The translations under genes and the position numbers were made by a program. This document shows positions 37,649-46,817 of a DNA stretch of 64,000 nucleotides, one piece after another. Below the pieces are notes generated by a model that did not search any database, was not told the origin of the DNA, and saw only the letters and a program-made list of their open reading frames with translations. This DNA is from Caldilineaceae bacterium (GTDB taxonomy: Bacteria > Chloroflexota > Anaerolineae > Caldilineales > Caldilineaceae), in assembly GCA_022821585.1 (NCBI GenBank), contig JAJEDI010000050.1:212421-276420 (forward strand). The letters are read 5' to 3'. How positions within the stretch are numbered: position 1 is the stretch's first letter; each line of letters begins with the position of its first letter.

Positions 37649-38943
37649 GTCTGGCGCGTGTTCAGCCGGTGCCGGTCCCCAGTCAGGGGCGTGCGGCAAC
37701 GTCTTTGGCTGACTTTGCTCCCCAGAGCATACTGGCCCTGGCGGCCGAGCCTCGGCGTGCGGTAGCTGTCCTGATCGAACCTGTCGAAGAGATTCGGCGC
37801 ATGGTTGGCTGGCAGACCGTAGAACTGTCAGAACGCGCCAGCCCCAGCGAATGCAAGTCCGCCCTTGTCCAGGCAGTCAGACGTCTGGAGAGTCAGTTCA
37901 ACATCTCACTCTGGGATGGGGAGCGTGGCCGGCCCCGCTTGCATCGTCCTGGGCAGGCGGTCGCGGAGGGCGTAGGCCAGATATTTGCGGTGGCGGACTT
38001 GCAGGCGCCTTTGCGTGTATGGATGGCGGGCCTTTCCGGCGGTGGAAGCCTGGCTGCGGGCGAAGCGGCGCTTGCCGGTGCGCTGTGCAACCCCGTTGCA
38101 ACCTATCTGCCAGGACCCTATCAAAGCCCGGGTGCTCTGACCAGAGAGTTCAGGTCGCTGCGACCGGATGTCGTTGTGGTCGTCGGCGGGCATGAACAGA
38201 TTGAGCCTCGAAGCCAGGACCAGGTACTTAATTTGAGCGGCCTTGTGATCGAAGCCGCGGCCCAATTGCCGGCAGAAGAGAGGCCTTTCTTTTGTTTCGC
38301 CGGGAACAGCCATTCGGCGGAAGCAGCGATGGCAAGTTGGCGCCTACGGACCGATGGGGGAGCGGCGGCGACGGCCGATAACGTGTTCAACAACACCGGT
38401 GGCAACAGCGCTACTGTTCTGAACACCGTACTCGAACGGCTTCACTGGCAGCGGTCTCTTGGCATTCCTGCCATGCAGGAGATTGCCCAGTGGCTGGAAC
38501 ACCCGGTAGAGCTGTCCAGCACGCAGTGGGCGTTTGCGCAGGCGGTCCGACTTTGGAGGCGGAGCCAGCAGCTGCCGAGTATACATGGGTTGTACGCGGC
38601 AGCTGACAGGTGGCTACACGTCTGGGCGTGGGAGACGCCGGACCAGGAAAGTGAGGGCCTGCGAATGAACTGTGTGCGACCAGGAGAGCGTCCGGAAGTC
38701 CTGGCCGACTGGCCGCCCGTCCGCCTGGTCAGCGGCGATTGGCCGGCGAAGTGGCCCCGGCCCGCGCAGCCGCCGCCCGTTCTGGGGTCTCAGCGGCCGG
38801 TCGCATTGCCCGCATTCTGGTGGGATCCGCTGGGCCTTGTGCCTGTCGTGGCAGGTGTCGGCCAAACCACGCCTGAAGCTGTCCTGGAGGTACTTAGGGC
38901 GGATATTCTCCTGGAGGACGGTACCGAATTCGCCACTGTTTGA
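37645..38943 (+). CDS. Uncharacterised protein with possible MutL/GlmL-like (ASKHA) features
   Basis: GTG start at 37645 overlapping upstream TGA; 'GLSGGGSLAAGEAALAGALCN', 'PDVVVVVGGHEQIE', 'FFCFAGNSHSAEAAMASWRL...ATADNVFNNTG' resembling the GN...NV pattern of the glutamate mutase-associated MutL family (by memory). Confidence 0.55.
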   Translation: MSLARVQPVPVPSQGRAATSLADFAPQSILALAAEPRRAVAVLIEPVEEIRRMVGWQTVELSERASPSECKSALVQAVRRLESQFNISLWDGERGRPRLHRPGQAVAEGVGQIFAVADLQAPLRVWMAGLSGGGSLAAGEAALAGALCNPVATYLPGPYQSPGALTREFRSLRPDVVVVVGGHEQIEPRSQDQVLNLSGLVIEAAAQLPAEERPFFCFAGNSHSAEAAMASWRLRTDGGAAATADNVFNNTGGNSATVLNTVLERLHWQRSLGIPAMQEIAQWLEHPVELSSTQWAFAQAVRLWRRSQQLPSIHGLYAAADRWLHVWAWETPDQESEGLRMNCVRPGERPEVLADWPPVRLVSGDWPAKWPRPAQPPPVLGSQRPVALPAFWWDPLGLVPVVAGVGQTTPEAVLEVLRADILLEDGTEFATV

Positions 38944-39027
38944 CGAGTCAGGGCAAGATGTTGAAAATGTGGGAAACAGAATCTCCGTAGCGAAGCAATA
39001 AATGAATGGCTGTAGTTGGAGGGGCCT

Positions 39028-40395
39028 ATGACGACGACTCTGCGCCAGTCCGAAGGAAGCGATATGAGGCAGACAGACGTAGGACCCATCATCCAGTTGC
39101 TCAACAGTTCCCATTGTGTCGAAGTAACGGGATTCAGTAATGTGGGCAAGTCTTCGTTGATGCGGATACTGGCTCACGCCGATGTCTGGCTGCAACAACT
39201 GGGCGAAGAGGGCAGCGCGATACTGCCGGTTTACATCGACTGTAACCGCATGCTGGATATGACGGAGCAGGGGTTTTATGAACTGGTGCTGCGATGTCTA
39301 CAGGAGAGCAGCCCTGTCCTGGCAGAAAGCCGGGAACTGCAGGAGGCCTACGAGGCCTTGATTGCCCCCGCAAACGTCTTTCAGGTTCCTCTGAGTTTCA
39401 GCAACGGGTTGACCGCCGCGCTGCATAAGGATGAGTACAAACTGATCCTGCTTTTCGACGAATTTGACGAGCCGTTTCAGCGGATCGACACGCGTGTGTT
39501 TCTCAACCTGAGAGCCAAGAAGGACCGTTACGGCAACCGGCTAGTATTTGTTACAGCAACGGTACGGCCACTGGCGACTCTGCGTCCCGGCGACCACAGC
39601 GGCGAATTTCGCGAGCTATTTGCCCATCATCCCTGGCACCTTGCTCCCCTTCCCCGACATGACGTGGAACGATATCTACGTCGTTTTGGCGCGCAGAATG
39701 GCGTCGTCCCATTTGAGGAAGATATCGACTTTGTCTACCAGTGGACGGGTGGGCATCCGGGCTATCTGGCCGGGGTCAGCCGGATTCTGGCGCGTGCGGA
39801 GGCGGCGCTGGATGGGGACAGTGAAGGCGGGCAGAATCGCTTCTCGTTTCTGAGGGGTCTGATAGAGCAGCTGCGCGGCGATCTGACCCTGCAGAGCGAA
39901 GGCGAGAAGATATGGAAGAGCTGCACGACAGAGCAGCAGGTGGCTTTGCGCCTTCTGTTCTCCGGGCAGGAGCCTGACGATGGCCCGATGTCGCAGCTGA
40001 TGAAGCACCACGTCCTGGTTCAGGAGCGGGAGGAGCTGCGCGCGTTTTGCCGTCTATTCGCCGAGTATGTTTTGGCACACCAGACTGCGGCGACGTTGGG
40101 GGAAGGGCTCCGTCTAGATGAAGAGAGCGGGGAGGTGACCGTAGGCGGCCGTCCGATCGACCTCACGCAGCTCGAATTTCGGTTGATGAAGCTACTCTAC
40201 CTTATGAGCAACAGCATTGTAGACAAATTTCAGATTGTCGAAGGCGTTTGGGGTGACGAACACATGCTGGATGTGGACGATGCCCGCATCGAGAAGCTGG
40301 TCAGCCGGTTGCGCCAGAAGGTGGAGCCGGACCCGTCAGAGCCTGTTTACATCACCACGGTTCGAGGCAGGGGATACCGGCTGGTAACCGACTGA
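39028..40395 (+). CDS. AAA/STAND-type ATPase fused to an OmpR/PhoB-type winged-helix DNA-binding domain
   Basis: Walker A 'GFSNVGKSSLMR', Walker B 'LILLFDEFDEPF'; C-terminal 'GEVTVGGRPIDLTQLEFRLMKLLYLMSNSIVDKFQIVEGVWGD...DDARIEKLVSRLRQKVEPDPSEPVYITTVRGRGYRLV' (Trans_reg_C). Confidence 0.88.
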   Translation: MTTTLRQSEGSDMRQTDVGPIIQLLNSSHCVEVTGFSNVGKSSLMRILAHADVWLQQLGEEGSAILPVYIDCNRMLDMTEQGFYELVLRCLQESSPVLAESRELQEAYEALIAPANVFQVPLSFSNGLTAALHKDEYKLILLFDEFDEPFQRIDTRVFLNLRAKKDRYGNRLVFVTATVRPLATLRPGDHSGEFRELFAHHPWHLAPLPRHDVERYLRRFGAQNGVVPFEEDIDFVYQWTGGHPGYLAGVSRILARAEAALDGDSEGGQNRFSFLRGLIEQLRGDLTLQSEGEKIWKSCTTEQQVALRLLFSGQEPDDGPMSQLMKHHVLVQEREELRAFCRLFAEYVLAHQTAATLGEGLRLDEESGEVTVGGRPIDLTQLEFRLMKLLYLMSNSIVDKFQIVEGVWGDEHMLDVDDARIEKLVSRLRQKVEPDPSEPVYITTVRGRGYRLVTD

Positions 40396-40605
40396 GCAAT
40401 CTGAAGCTGCAAGCGCGCAAGAAGATATCAGGATGGCAGGAAGTAATTTTCAGTACGTAGATGGCCGCCAGATTTTGTTCGCTCCTCCCTTCGGTCTATA
40501 CTATTCCCAGTCCATTTGATGCAGCCCGCCGGGCAAAGGGGAAACGAACGCCTGCGGTTGTGTGGAAGCGCTTTCAACTCATTCCTTTCAAGGCAGAATT
40601 GTCCT

Positions 40606-41139
40606 ATGGCTGATTCCCTTCAAGCAGAAGACGTCCGAGAAGCGGTGAGATTCCGAGGCCGACCGAAGTCGATGGTGTCGGCGGCCGCCCTGCTCATTGC
40701 GGGTACTTTGACATTCACAATGGGAATCGACCGGCTCTTCTTCGTGGAGGCCATTGCCTGGACTTTCCTGATCTGGGGGGCGCTACTCCTTTACGGGCAC
40801 GTCATCGATATCGGCACCGTATACGAAGTCTCGGATGAAGGGCTCGTGATCAGGAGCCCGTTACGCTTCTGGGCGATCTCGCGCAAATGGGAGTGGGGGC
40901 ACATGACACGCCTGGACGTGGTCGTGCGCAGAAGGGAGGCGAGCCAGGAGGACGTCGACCTGCAGGTTCATTACACTCCGGAAGACTCGACCGTACTGTT
41001 TCGGGAGGACCTTCCCTTCATCCCTGAGCTGGCAGAGGAAATTGCCAGCCGCGCCGGACTGACGCCGGAAAGACGGCAGGCAATGCAAAGCTTCGATTCG
41101 ATTCCCCAGGACGAAAAGGGCTCTTACTCCTGGAATTAG
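40606..41139 (+). CDS. Membrane protein with PH-like domain, uncharacterised
   Basis: Two N-terminal TM segments, then 'YEVSDEGLVIRSPLRFWAISRKWEWGHMTRLDVVV', a bacterial PH-domain-like layout. Confidence 0.6.
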   Translation: MADSLQAEDVREAVRFRGRPKSMVSAAALLIAGTLTFTMGIDRLFFVEAIAWTFLIWGALLLYGHVIDIGTVYEVSDEGLVIRSPLRFWAISRKWEWGHMTRLDVVVRRREASQEDVDLQVHYTPEDSTVLFREDLPFIPELAEEIASRAGLTPERRQAMQSFDSIPQDEKGSYSWN

Positions 41140-41158
41140 CTCACCCCTGTCTTAACTC

Positions 41159-41178
41159 GGGCCCTGACATCAGGGCCC
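41159..41178. terminator. Bidirectional terminator-like palindrome between convergent genes
   Basis: GGGCCCTGA-CA-TCAGGGCCC; 9 bp perfect stem between stops at 41139 (+) and 41195 (-). Confidence 0.55.
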
Positions 41179-41194
41179 TCTTCTCCGAATTCTC

Positions 41195-42352
41195 CTAAGC
41201 GCCCTGGTGTGCTGAGATATCCATCAGATAGATTTGCCGACCGTTGCCTCCGTGCACTGAATCTACGGTGATCAGTCTGCCGTCCGGGCTGGAGCGCGGA
41301 TGCAGGTCGCAGCGCCACTCGCCCGTGTATTCCGGGTATGAAGTGTATTCTCCCAGCTCTGTCCTCTCGCCACTCTCCACATTGTATAGATACAGCTCCT
41401 GAACCCGGCCGTCACCCCTGGGCACGGGATAGGTGTCGTTGAGAATCCAGTTTGTGTCGGCAAGATAGGTGCAGTGCCCGTTCAGCTTCATCACGCCTTT
41501 GCCGATCACCTCCACGTCCTGCGTGCCGTCACGATAAATGTAGAAGGCGTCGCCGTGGGAAGGGTGCCTGGCCCACGCCAGGATCTGTTCGGGGTCGCGC
41601 CAGATGAAGTGGGATGTGTGCCCGTACTGGTCGACGGGGTAGATGACGGAGCCGTCAGTCGCGGCCGTCATCATACGCGTTGCGAAACCGGCATCGCCGA
41701 AGCGCCAGCGGTGGAGGAAGATGAAGCGTGAGCCATCGGTATTGAAGAGCAGGTGATTGAAGTAGTGTCTGGCGCCGCTGATGTCCTTGTGGGGATAAGG
41801 GATGGCGGCGACCTGGGCGATGGAGATGATGAGCGACGCGTCGCCGGTCTCAAGGTCAACACGATGGATTCCGACGTCATCGGGCGCCAGCTGGTCGAAG
41901 TTGGGGTCGGGGATGCCGGCGTAGCCGTAGCCGGGCCGCATATGGTTGATGCGTCGGAAGTCGGCGCCGATGGCGGTGCGGCCGTCGGGGGAGACGGTAT
42001 AGATTGGATATCCGACCGTGCGCTTCTTGCCCGAATGTACGTCCAAGATATGGCATACGAAGCGGTCGTCCACTCGATCGTTCCAGATTACCTCCCTTTC
42101 CGAGCCGGGGATCCACTGAAGCATACAGCCCTGCTGCCAGCACCAGGCCCTGGTCTCGCCCAACTCAATCCAGCGGTTGCCGTCAGACAGATCGATCATC
42201 CCAATGTTTATCACATCATCTGCGTTTGGCGAGCGATGCTCGAAATCGACCTCCATCCCGAGTACGTAGCGGCTGGAGGGGTCGAACTGCAGCTTGTCAT
42301 AGTAGCCGAACCAGTGGTGCTTGGGCCCGGAAGTGATGGGGCGCATGCTCAT
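41195..42352 (-). CDS. Oligogalacturonate-lyase-like beta-propeller protein (paralog 1)
   Basis: 'PITSGPKHHWFGYYDKLQFDPSSRYVLGMEVDFEHR', 'DLHPRSSPDGRLITVDSVHGGNGRQIYLMDIS' TolB/OGL-like WD blades. Confidence 0.75.
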   Translation of the reverse strand: MSMRPITSGPKHHWFGYYDKLQFDPSSRYVLGMEVDFEHRSPNADDVINIGMIDLSDGNRWIELGETRAWCWQQGCMLQWIPGSEREVIWNDRVDDRFVCHILDVHSGKKRTVGYPIYTVSPDGRTAIGADFRRINHMRPGYGYAGIPDPNFDQLAPDDVGIHRVDLETGDASLIISIAQVAAIPYPHKDISGARHYFNHLLFNTDGSRFIFLHRWRFGDAGFATRMMTAATDGSVIYPVDQYGHTSHFIWRDPEQILAWARHPSHGDAFYIYRDGTQDVEVIGKGVMKLNGHCTYLADTNWILNDTYPVPRGDGRVQELYLYNVESGERTELGEYTSYPEYTGEWRCDLHPRSSPDGRLITVDSVHGGNGRQIYLMDISAHQGA

Positions 42353-42385
42353 CAGCGCTTTCTCCTCAATTGATTTCAGTTGGGT

Positions 42386-43393
42386 CTATGCGGTTCCTGC
42401 GCCGGCCAGGTCCAGCTCTTCGGCGAAGTGGCATGCGACGTATCTCTTGCCAGTCAGGTTGCGCAGCTCCGGCGTTTCCTGGTGGCATTGCTCCTGGGCG
42501 TAGCGGCAGCGGGGGTGGAAGTAGCAGCCGGACGGGGGATTGGAGGGGTCGGCTACTTCACCTTCCAGGACGATGCGCTCGGTCTGGCTATGGGTTGGGC
42601 CGGCCACATGCACGGCAGATAGAAGCGCTTCCGTGTAGGGGTGGAGGGGCTGACGATAGAGATTGTCTGCGTCAGCCAGTTCTACCAGTTTGCCGACATA
42701 CATCACCGCCACCCTGTCACTGATATGTTTTACAACGCCGAGATCGTGGGCGATGAACAGGTAGGTCAGGTCCAGCTCGCGCTGGAGAAACTTGAGCAGG
42801 TTGAGGATCTGCGCCTGCACAGAGACGTCGAGCGCGGAGACCGGCTCGTCGGCGATAACGAGGGTGGGGTTAAGAATTAGGGCGCGGGCGATGCCGATTC
42901 GCTGGCGCTGCCCGCCACTGAAGGCGTGGGGGTAGCGGGTGATGTATTCCGGGCGCAGACCTACGAGGCGCAGCATCTCCACCACGCGGTCCTCGAGCTC
43001 GGACCCTTTTCTCATACCGTTCAGGCGGAGAGGCTCGCCGATAATGTCGAGGAGGGTTTTGCGGGGATTCAGCGATGTATACGGGTCCTGGAAGATCATC
43101 TGCAAGTGGGAGCGCACGGGGCGGAGTGCGGCGTCGTCCAGCGCGGCCAGGTTGTAATCCTCGCCCTCTTCGCCTTGAGGACGAAACTGAATGTTGCCAG
43201 CTGTGGGCTCGTACAGGCGCATGATCAGGCGACCCACTGTGGTTTTGCCGCAGCCGCTCTCGCCGACCAGACCCAGCGTCTCGCCCTTTTGCAGAGCAAA
43301 GTCGACGCCATCCACGGCCTTGATGTGGCTGACGACCTTGGAGAAAAGTCCGGCTGTGATTGGAAAGTGTTTTTTCAGCCCGTTTACTTCCAG
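42386..43393 (-). CDS. Oligopeptide/dipeptide-type ABC transporter ATP-binding protein (OppF/DppF-like)
   Basis: Walker A '[17 protein letters not shown]', signature '[15 protein letters not shown]', Walker B '[19 protein letters not shown]'. N-terminal homology ([33 protein letters not shown]) extends upstream of the first ATG/GTG/TTG at 43315; putative CTG start 43393. Confidence 0.93.
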   Translation of the reverse strand: MEVNGLKKHFPITAGLFSKVVSHIKAVDGVDFALQKGETLGLVGESGCGKTTVGRLIMRLYEPTAGNIQFRPQGEEGEDYNLAALDDAALRPVRSHLQMIFQDPYTSLNPRKTLLDIIGEPLRLNGMRKGSELEDRVVEMLRLVGLRPEYITRYPHAFSGGQRQRIGIARALILNPTLVIADEPVSALDVSVQAQILNLLKFLQRELDLTYLFIAHDLGVVKHISDRVAVMYVGKLVELADADNLYRQPLHPYTEALLSAVHVAGPTHSQTERIVLEGEVADPSNPPSGCYFHPRCRYAQEQCHQETPELRNLTGKRYVACHFAEELDLAGAGTA

Positions 43394-43415
43394 GAGTGAA
43401 TAGCTGTCAGAATCG

Positions 43416-44465
43416 CTATTGATGGCTTGTTTCCTCTGCGACTGGGGCGCTTTCCTGATGTGCGTGTTCAGTATAGAGGAGGCAACGTACCTCGCGGTTG
43501 TCTTCCAAGGTTATTGGCTGGGGCAAGATTTCGTCGCAAACACCGGGCATGAAGTCGGCGCAACGCGGATGGAATGGACAGCCTTTGAGCGTAATGTAGG
43601 GGTCAGGCACTACGCCGCGGATCGTTTGCAGCCACTCCCGCCGCTGGTCCATGCGCGGCAGCGACTCCAGAAGTGCGATCGTGTAGGGGTGCTTGGGGTC
43701 GCGGAAAATGTCGGCGGCTGCGCCCTGTTCAACGATCTTGCCCAGGTACATTACCGCGACCTCGTCGGCCATATCGGCGACGACACCCAGGTCGTGGGTG
43801 ATGAACATGATAGCCATATTCAGATCGGCCTGCAGCCCTTGCATGAGCTCCAGGATCTGGGCTTCGGTGGTCACGTCCAAGGCCGTGGTTGGTTCGTCGG
43901 CGATAAGGAGACTGGGGTGGCAGGAAAGGGCCATTGCAATCATGACACGCTGGCACATACCGCCGCTCAGCTGGTGGGCGAAGGCATCCATACGCTGCTC
44001 GGCCAACGGGATATGCACTTGCCGCAGCATTTCGATGGCGATGTCTTCGGCTTCGGCCTGAGTTACGGACTGGTGCAGCAGGATGTTTTCAGTAATCTGG
44101 TCGCCGATGCGATGGACCGGACTGAGCGAGGCGCGCGGTTCCTGGAAGATCATGGCGATCTCCCCGCCGCGAATCGCGCGCATCTCCGTGCCCGTGGCGG
44201 GGAGTTGAAGCAGGTCCAGAGTCATGACCTGCCCGTTCTGGTCGTCTCGCGAGTATAGGATTTCGCCATCCACTGTATGGCCGGGCGGCCTCACCATACG
44301 CATGATCGAGCGGGCGGTGACGCTCTTGCCGCAGCCACTCTCGCCGACGACGCCCAGGACTTGCCCGCGGCGTATGGAAAAGGTCGTGCTGTCGACGGCC
44401 TTGGCGACCCCTTCGGCCATGAAGAAGTGCGTCTGCAGGTTTTTGACTTCGAGCAGGTTGTCCAT
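43416..44465 (-). CDS. Oligopeptide/dipeptide-type ABC transporter ATP-binding protein (OppD/DppD-like)
   Basis: '[21 protein letters not shown]', '[43 protein letters not shown]', C-terminal 'GCPFHPRC'. Confidence 0.95.
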   Translation of the reverse strand: MDNLLEVKNLQTHFFMAEGVAKAVDSTTFSIRRGQVLGVVGESGCGKSVTARSIMRMVRPPGHTVDGEILYSRDDQNGQVMTLDLLQLPATGTEMRAIRGGEIAMIFQEPRASLSPVHRIGDQITENILLHQSVTQAEAEDIAIEMLRQVHIPLAEQRMDAFAHQLSGGMCQRVMIAMALSCHPSLLIADEPTTALDVTTEAQILELMQGLQADLNMAIMFITHDLGVVADMADEVAVMYLGKIVEQGAAADIFRDPKHPYTIALLESLPRMDQRREWLQTIRGVVPDPYITLKGCPFHPRCADFMPGVCDEILPQPITLEDNREVRCLLYTEHAHQESAPVAEETSHQ

Positions 44466-44541
44466 AGGGAGTTCAGGGACAGAAGAACGGCGTCAGATTT
44501 CCAACCAGGCTAAAGAAGGGCTGTGCCTCAGAAGTTGGCAG

Positions 44542-45729
44542 TTACAGGTCAGCGTACGGGTCCGCAGCGTCGCGCAGGCCGTCGCCGATGAAGTTTAAGG
44601 CCAGCACGGTGACGACTACGAACATGGCGGGCCACAGGATCCAAGGGTGGATCGCGATCTCGACGACCTGCTGTGCGTCCTTCAGCATCACACCCCAACT
44701 GACAGTGGGCGATACCAGTCCCAGCCCGAGAAAGCTCAGAGCGGTTTCTCCGATAATCATGCCGGGAATGGCCAGGGTAATGTCCACCAGCACGTAACTC
44801 ATGAAAGAGGGTACGAGGTGCTGCCAGATCAGGTACCACTGGTTGGCGCCGGCAGACTGGGCGGCGAGGACGAAGTCTTCATTGCGGAGGGAGAGGAACT
44901 TCCCCCTCACAACGCGCGCCAGCGTCGTCCAGGCGAGCAAGGAAAGGATGATGGTGATGCCGAAATAAATTCGGATTTGGGGCCAGTCGGCAGGCAGAGC
45001 CGCGGCCAATCCCATCCACAGGGGAATCGTCGGGATCGATCGAATGAATTCGATCAGCCGCTGGATGAGATTGTCGACGACGCCCCCGTAGAGCCCCGAC
45101 AGGCCCCCCAGAAGCAGGCCAATGATGAGGCTGATGGTGACCCCCACAAGTCCAATGGTCAAGGAAATGCGTCCTCCGTACAGGGCGCGGCCCAGGATAT
45201 CCCGACCGAACTTGTCTCCGCCCAGAAGAAAGATAGGGCCGACCTCTTCAGCGTTTTCGACACCGAAGAGATGCCAGTCCAACCTGAAGAGGCCCCAGAG
45301 CTTGTAGGGGTCCCCTTTCACAAAGAACTGGACGGGATACTGCTGGCTGCGGTCTTCGACAAAATCGCGTGTAAAGGTCTCCTTGTTTGTCTCAATTTTG
45401 ACCGCGTAGACGAAGGGACGCTGCAGGCCTCCGTCCTCAGAAAAAATATGAATCTCTCTGGGAGGAAGATAGAGATGCTTGTTAAAGCGGTGCGTTTTGT
45501 CGTATGGCGAGATGACCGGGGCGAACAGCGCTGAAAGATAGAGAAGGGCGAGAAACCAGAAAGAAATTACAGCCAGTTTATTGCGCTTGAAGCGGAGCAG
45601 CATCAGCTGTCGCGGCGTAAGGAACTGGGTTCTGGATTCGCCAATCGTGCCTTCGGCCTCAAGGAGATCGGACAGGTTTCCACTTTCGTAGGGTGAGGAT
45701 GCCGACTCGGGCGCGGCAGAAGTGGTCAT
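44542..45729 (-). CDS. ABC transporter permease (OppC/DppC-like)
   Basis: 'FGRDILGRALYGGRISLTIGLVGVTISLIIGLLLGGLSGLYGG', 'EDFVLAAQSAGANQWYLIWQHLVPS'. ATG at 45729 overlaps the oppB-like stop. Confidence 0.94.
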   Translation of the reverse strand: MTTSAAPESASSPYESGNLSDLLEAEGTIGESRTQFLTPRQLMLLRFKRNKLAVISFWFLALLYLSALFAPVISPYDKTHRFNKHLYLPPREIHIFSEDGGLQRPFVYAVKIETNKETFTRDFVEDRSQQYPVQFFVKGDPYKLWGLFRLDWHLFGVENAEEVGPIFLLGGDKFGRDILGRALYGGRISLTIGLVGVTISLIIGLLLGGLSGLYGGVVDNLIQRLIEFIRSIPTIPLWMGLAAALPADWPQIRIYFGITIILSLLAWTTLARVVRGKFLSLRNEDFVLAAQSAGANQWYLIWQHLVPSFMSYVLVDITLAIPGMIIGETALSFLGLGLVSPTVSWGVMLKDAQQVVEIAIHPWILWPAMFVVVTVLALNFIGDGLRDAADPYADL

Positions 45730-46724
45730 GTCGTACCTCGCTCCCCGTAGCGAATACGCGGATCGACCCATGCCAGAAGGATGTCCGAGATCAGAGTGCC
45801 GATCAGGGTGAGCGTGCTCAGTATCATGATCATGCTGGCAGCCAAGTAAAGGTCTTGCGACATCAGAGCACGCCAGAGCAGCGGTCCGGTCGTGGGCAGG
45901 TTCAACACGAGCGCAACGAGTACGGTGCCGGAGACAATTTCAGGAAGCCGCCAGCCGACGGTGCTCAAGATGGGGTTGAGGGCGACGCGCACAGGGTACT
46001 TCATGGTGAGCGGACCTTCGCGCAGGCCTTTGGACCGCGCGGTCTCGACGTAGGGGCGGCCAAGTTCATCCAGCGTTGTCGCGCGCATCACGCGGATGGT
46101 CCCCGCGGTGCCCGCAGTGCCGACAATCACGACCGGCAACCACATGTGTTTGAGCATGTCCCAGACCCTGGCAACGCTCCAGGGCGCGTCGAGAAACTCG
46201 GTGGAGAACAGGCCGCCGGCGCTGGCTCCGAAGGCCTTGATGCCTATGTACATGAAGATGAGTGCCAGCAAGAAATTCGGTGTCGCAAGACCAATGAAGC
46301 CTATGAAGGTAAACACATAGTCGGCCAGGCTGTATTGCCGCACAGCGGAATAGATGCCAATGGGGATTGCCATGGCGTAGACGAAGAGGAGTGTGAAGAA
46401 TGACATGATCATTGTCAACATCAGGCGCTCGCCTATCAGCCTGTTGACGGGGCGATCCCAGTAGAAGGAGAGCCCCATATCCCCTTGTACGAAGTTCGTG
46501 ATCCACTTGATGTACTGAATGTAGCCGGGCTGATTCAGACCGTAGTGGGCCTCCAGCGCCATGATTTCCTCTTCACTCAACTCCTCGCCGGCCGCTGCCA
46601 GATTGGCCACATAGGTGGTCACGTAATCGCCCGGCGGTAGCTGGATGATGGTGAAGCTGACAATTGAAATGAGGATAAGCGTCGGAATCAGTTGCAGGAC
46701 GCGACGCAGGATGAATTCGCGCAT
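45726..46724 (-). CDS. ABC transporter permease (OppB/DppB-like)
   Basis: 'MREFILRRVLQLIPTLILISIVSFTIIQLPPGDY', 'PYVETARSKGLREGPLTMKYPVRVALNPILSTVGW'. Confidence 0.94.
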   Translation of the reverse strand: MREFILRRVLQLIPTLILISIVSFTIIQLPPGDYVTTYVANLAAAGEELSEEEIMALEAHYGLNQPGYIQYIKWITNFVQGDMGLSFYWDRPVNRLIGERLMLTMIMSFFTLLFVYAMAIPIGIYSAVRQYSLADYVFTFIGFIGLATPNFLLALIFMYIGIKAFGASAGGLFSTEFLDAPWSVARVWDMLKHMWLPVVIVGTAGTAGTIRVMRATTLDELGRPYVETARSKGLREGPLTMKYPVRVALNPILSTVGWRLPEIVSGTVLVALVLNLPTTGPLLWRALMSQDLYLAASMIMILSTLTLIGTLISDILLAWVDPRIRYGERGTT

Positions 46725-46764
46725 GACAGTGCAGTGACGAACAGTTAGCTGGGAACGTATCTGA

Positions 46765-46800
46765 AGGCCGGCGGTCAAGTAGGAAACTGGCCGCCGGCCT
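46765..46800 (-). promoter_or_regulatory. Intercistronic stem-loop between SBP and oppB-like gene
   Basis: AGGCCGGCGG-16 nt-CCGCCGGCCT, 10 bp perfect stem, no U-tract. Confidence 0.6.
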
Positions 46801-46817
46801 ACTGCTTATTTTCGATT

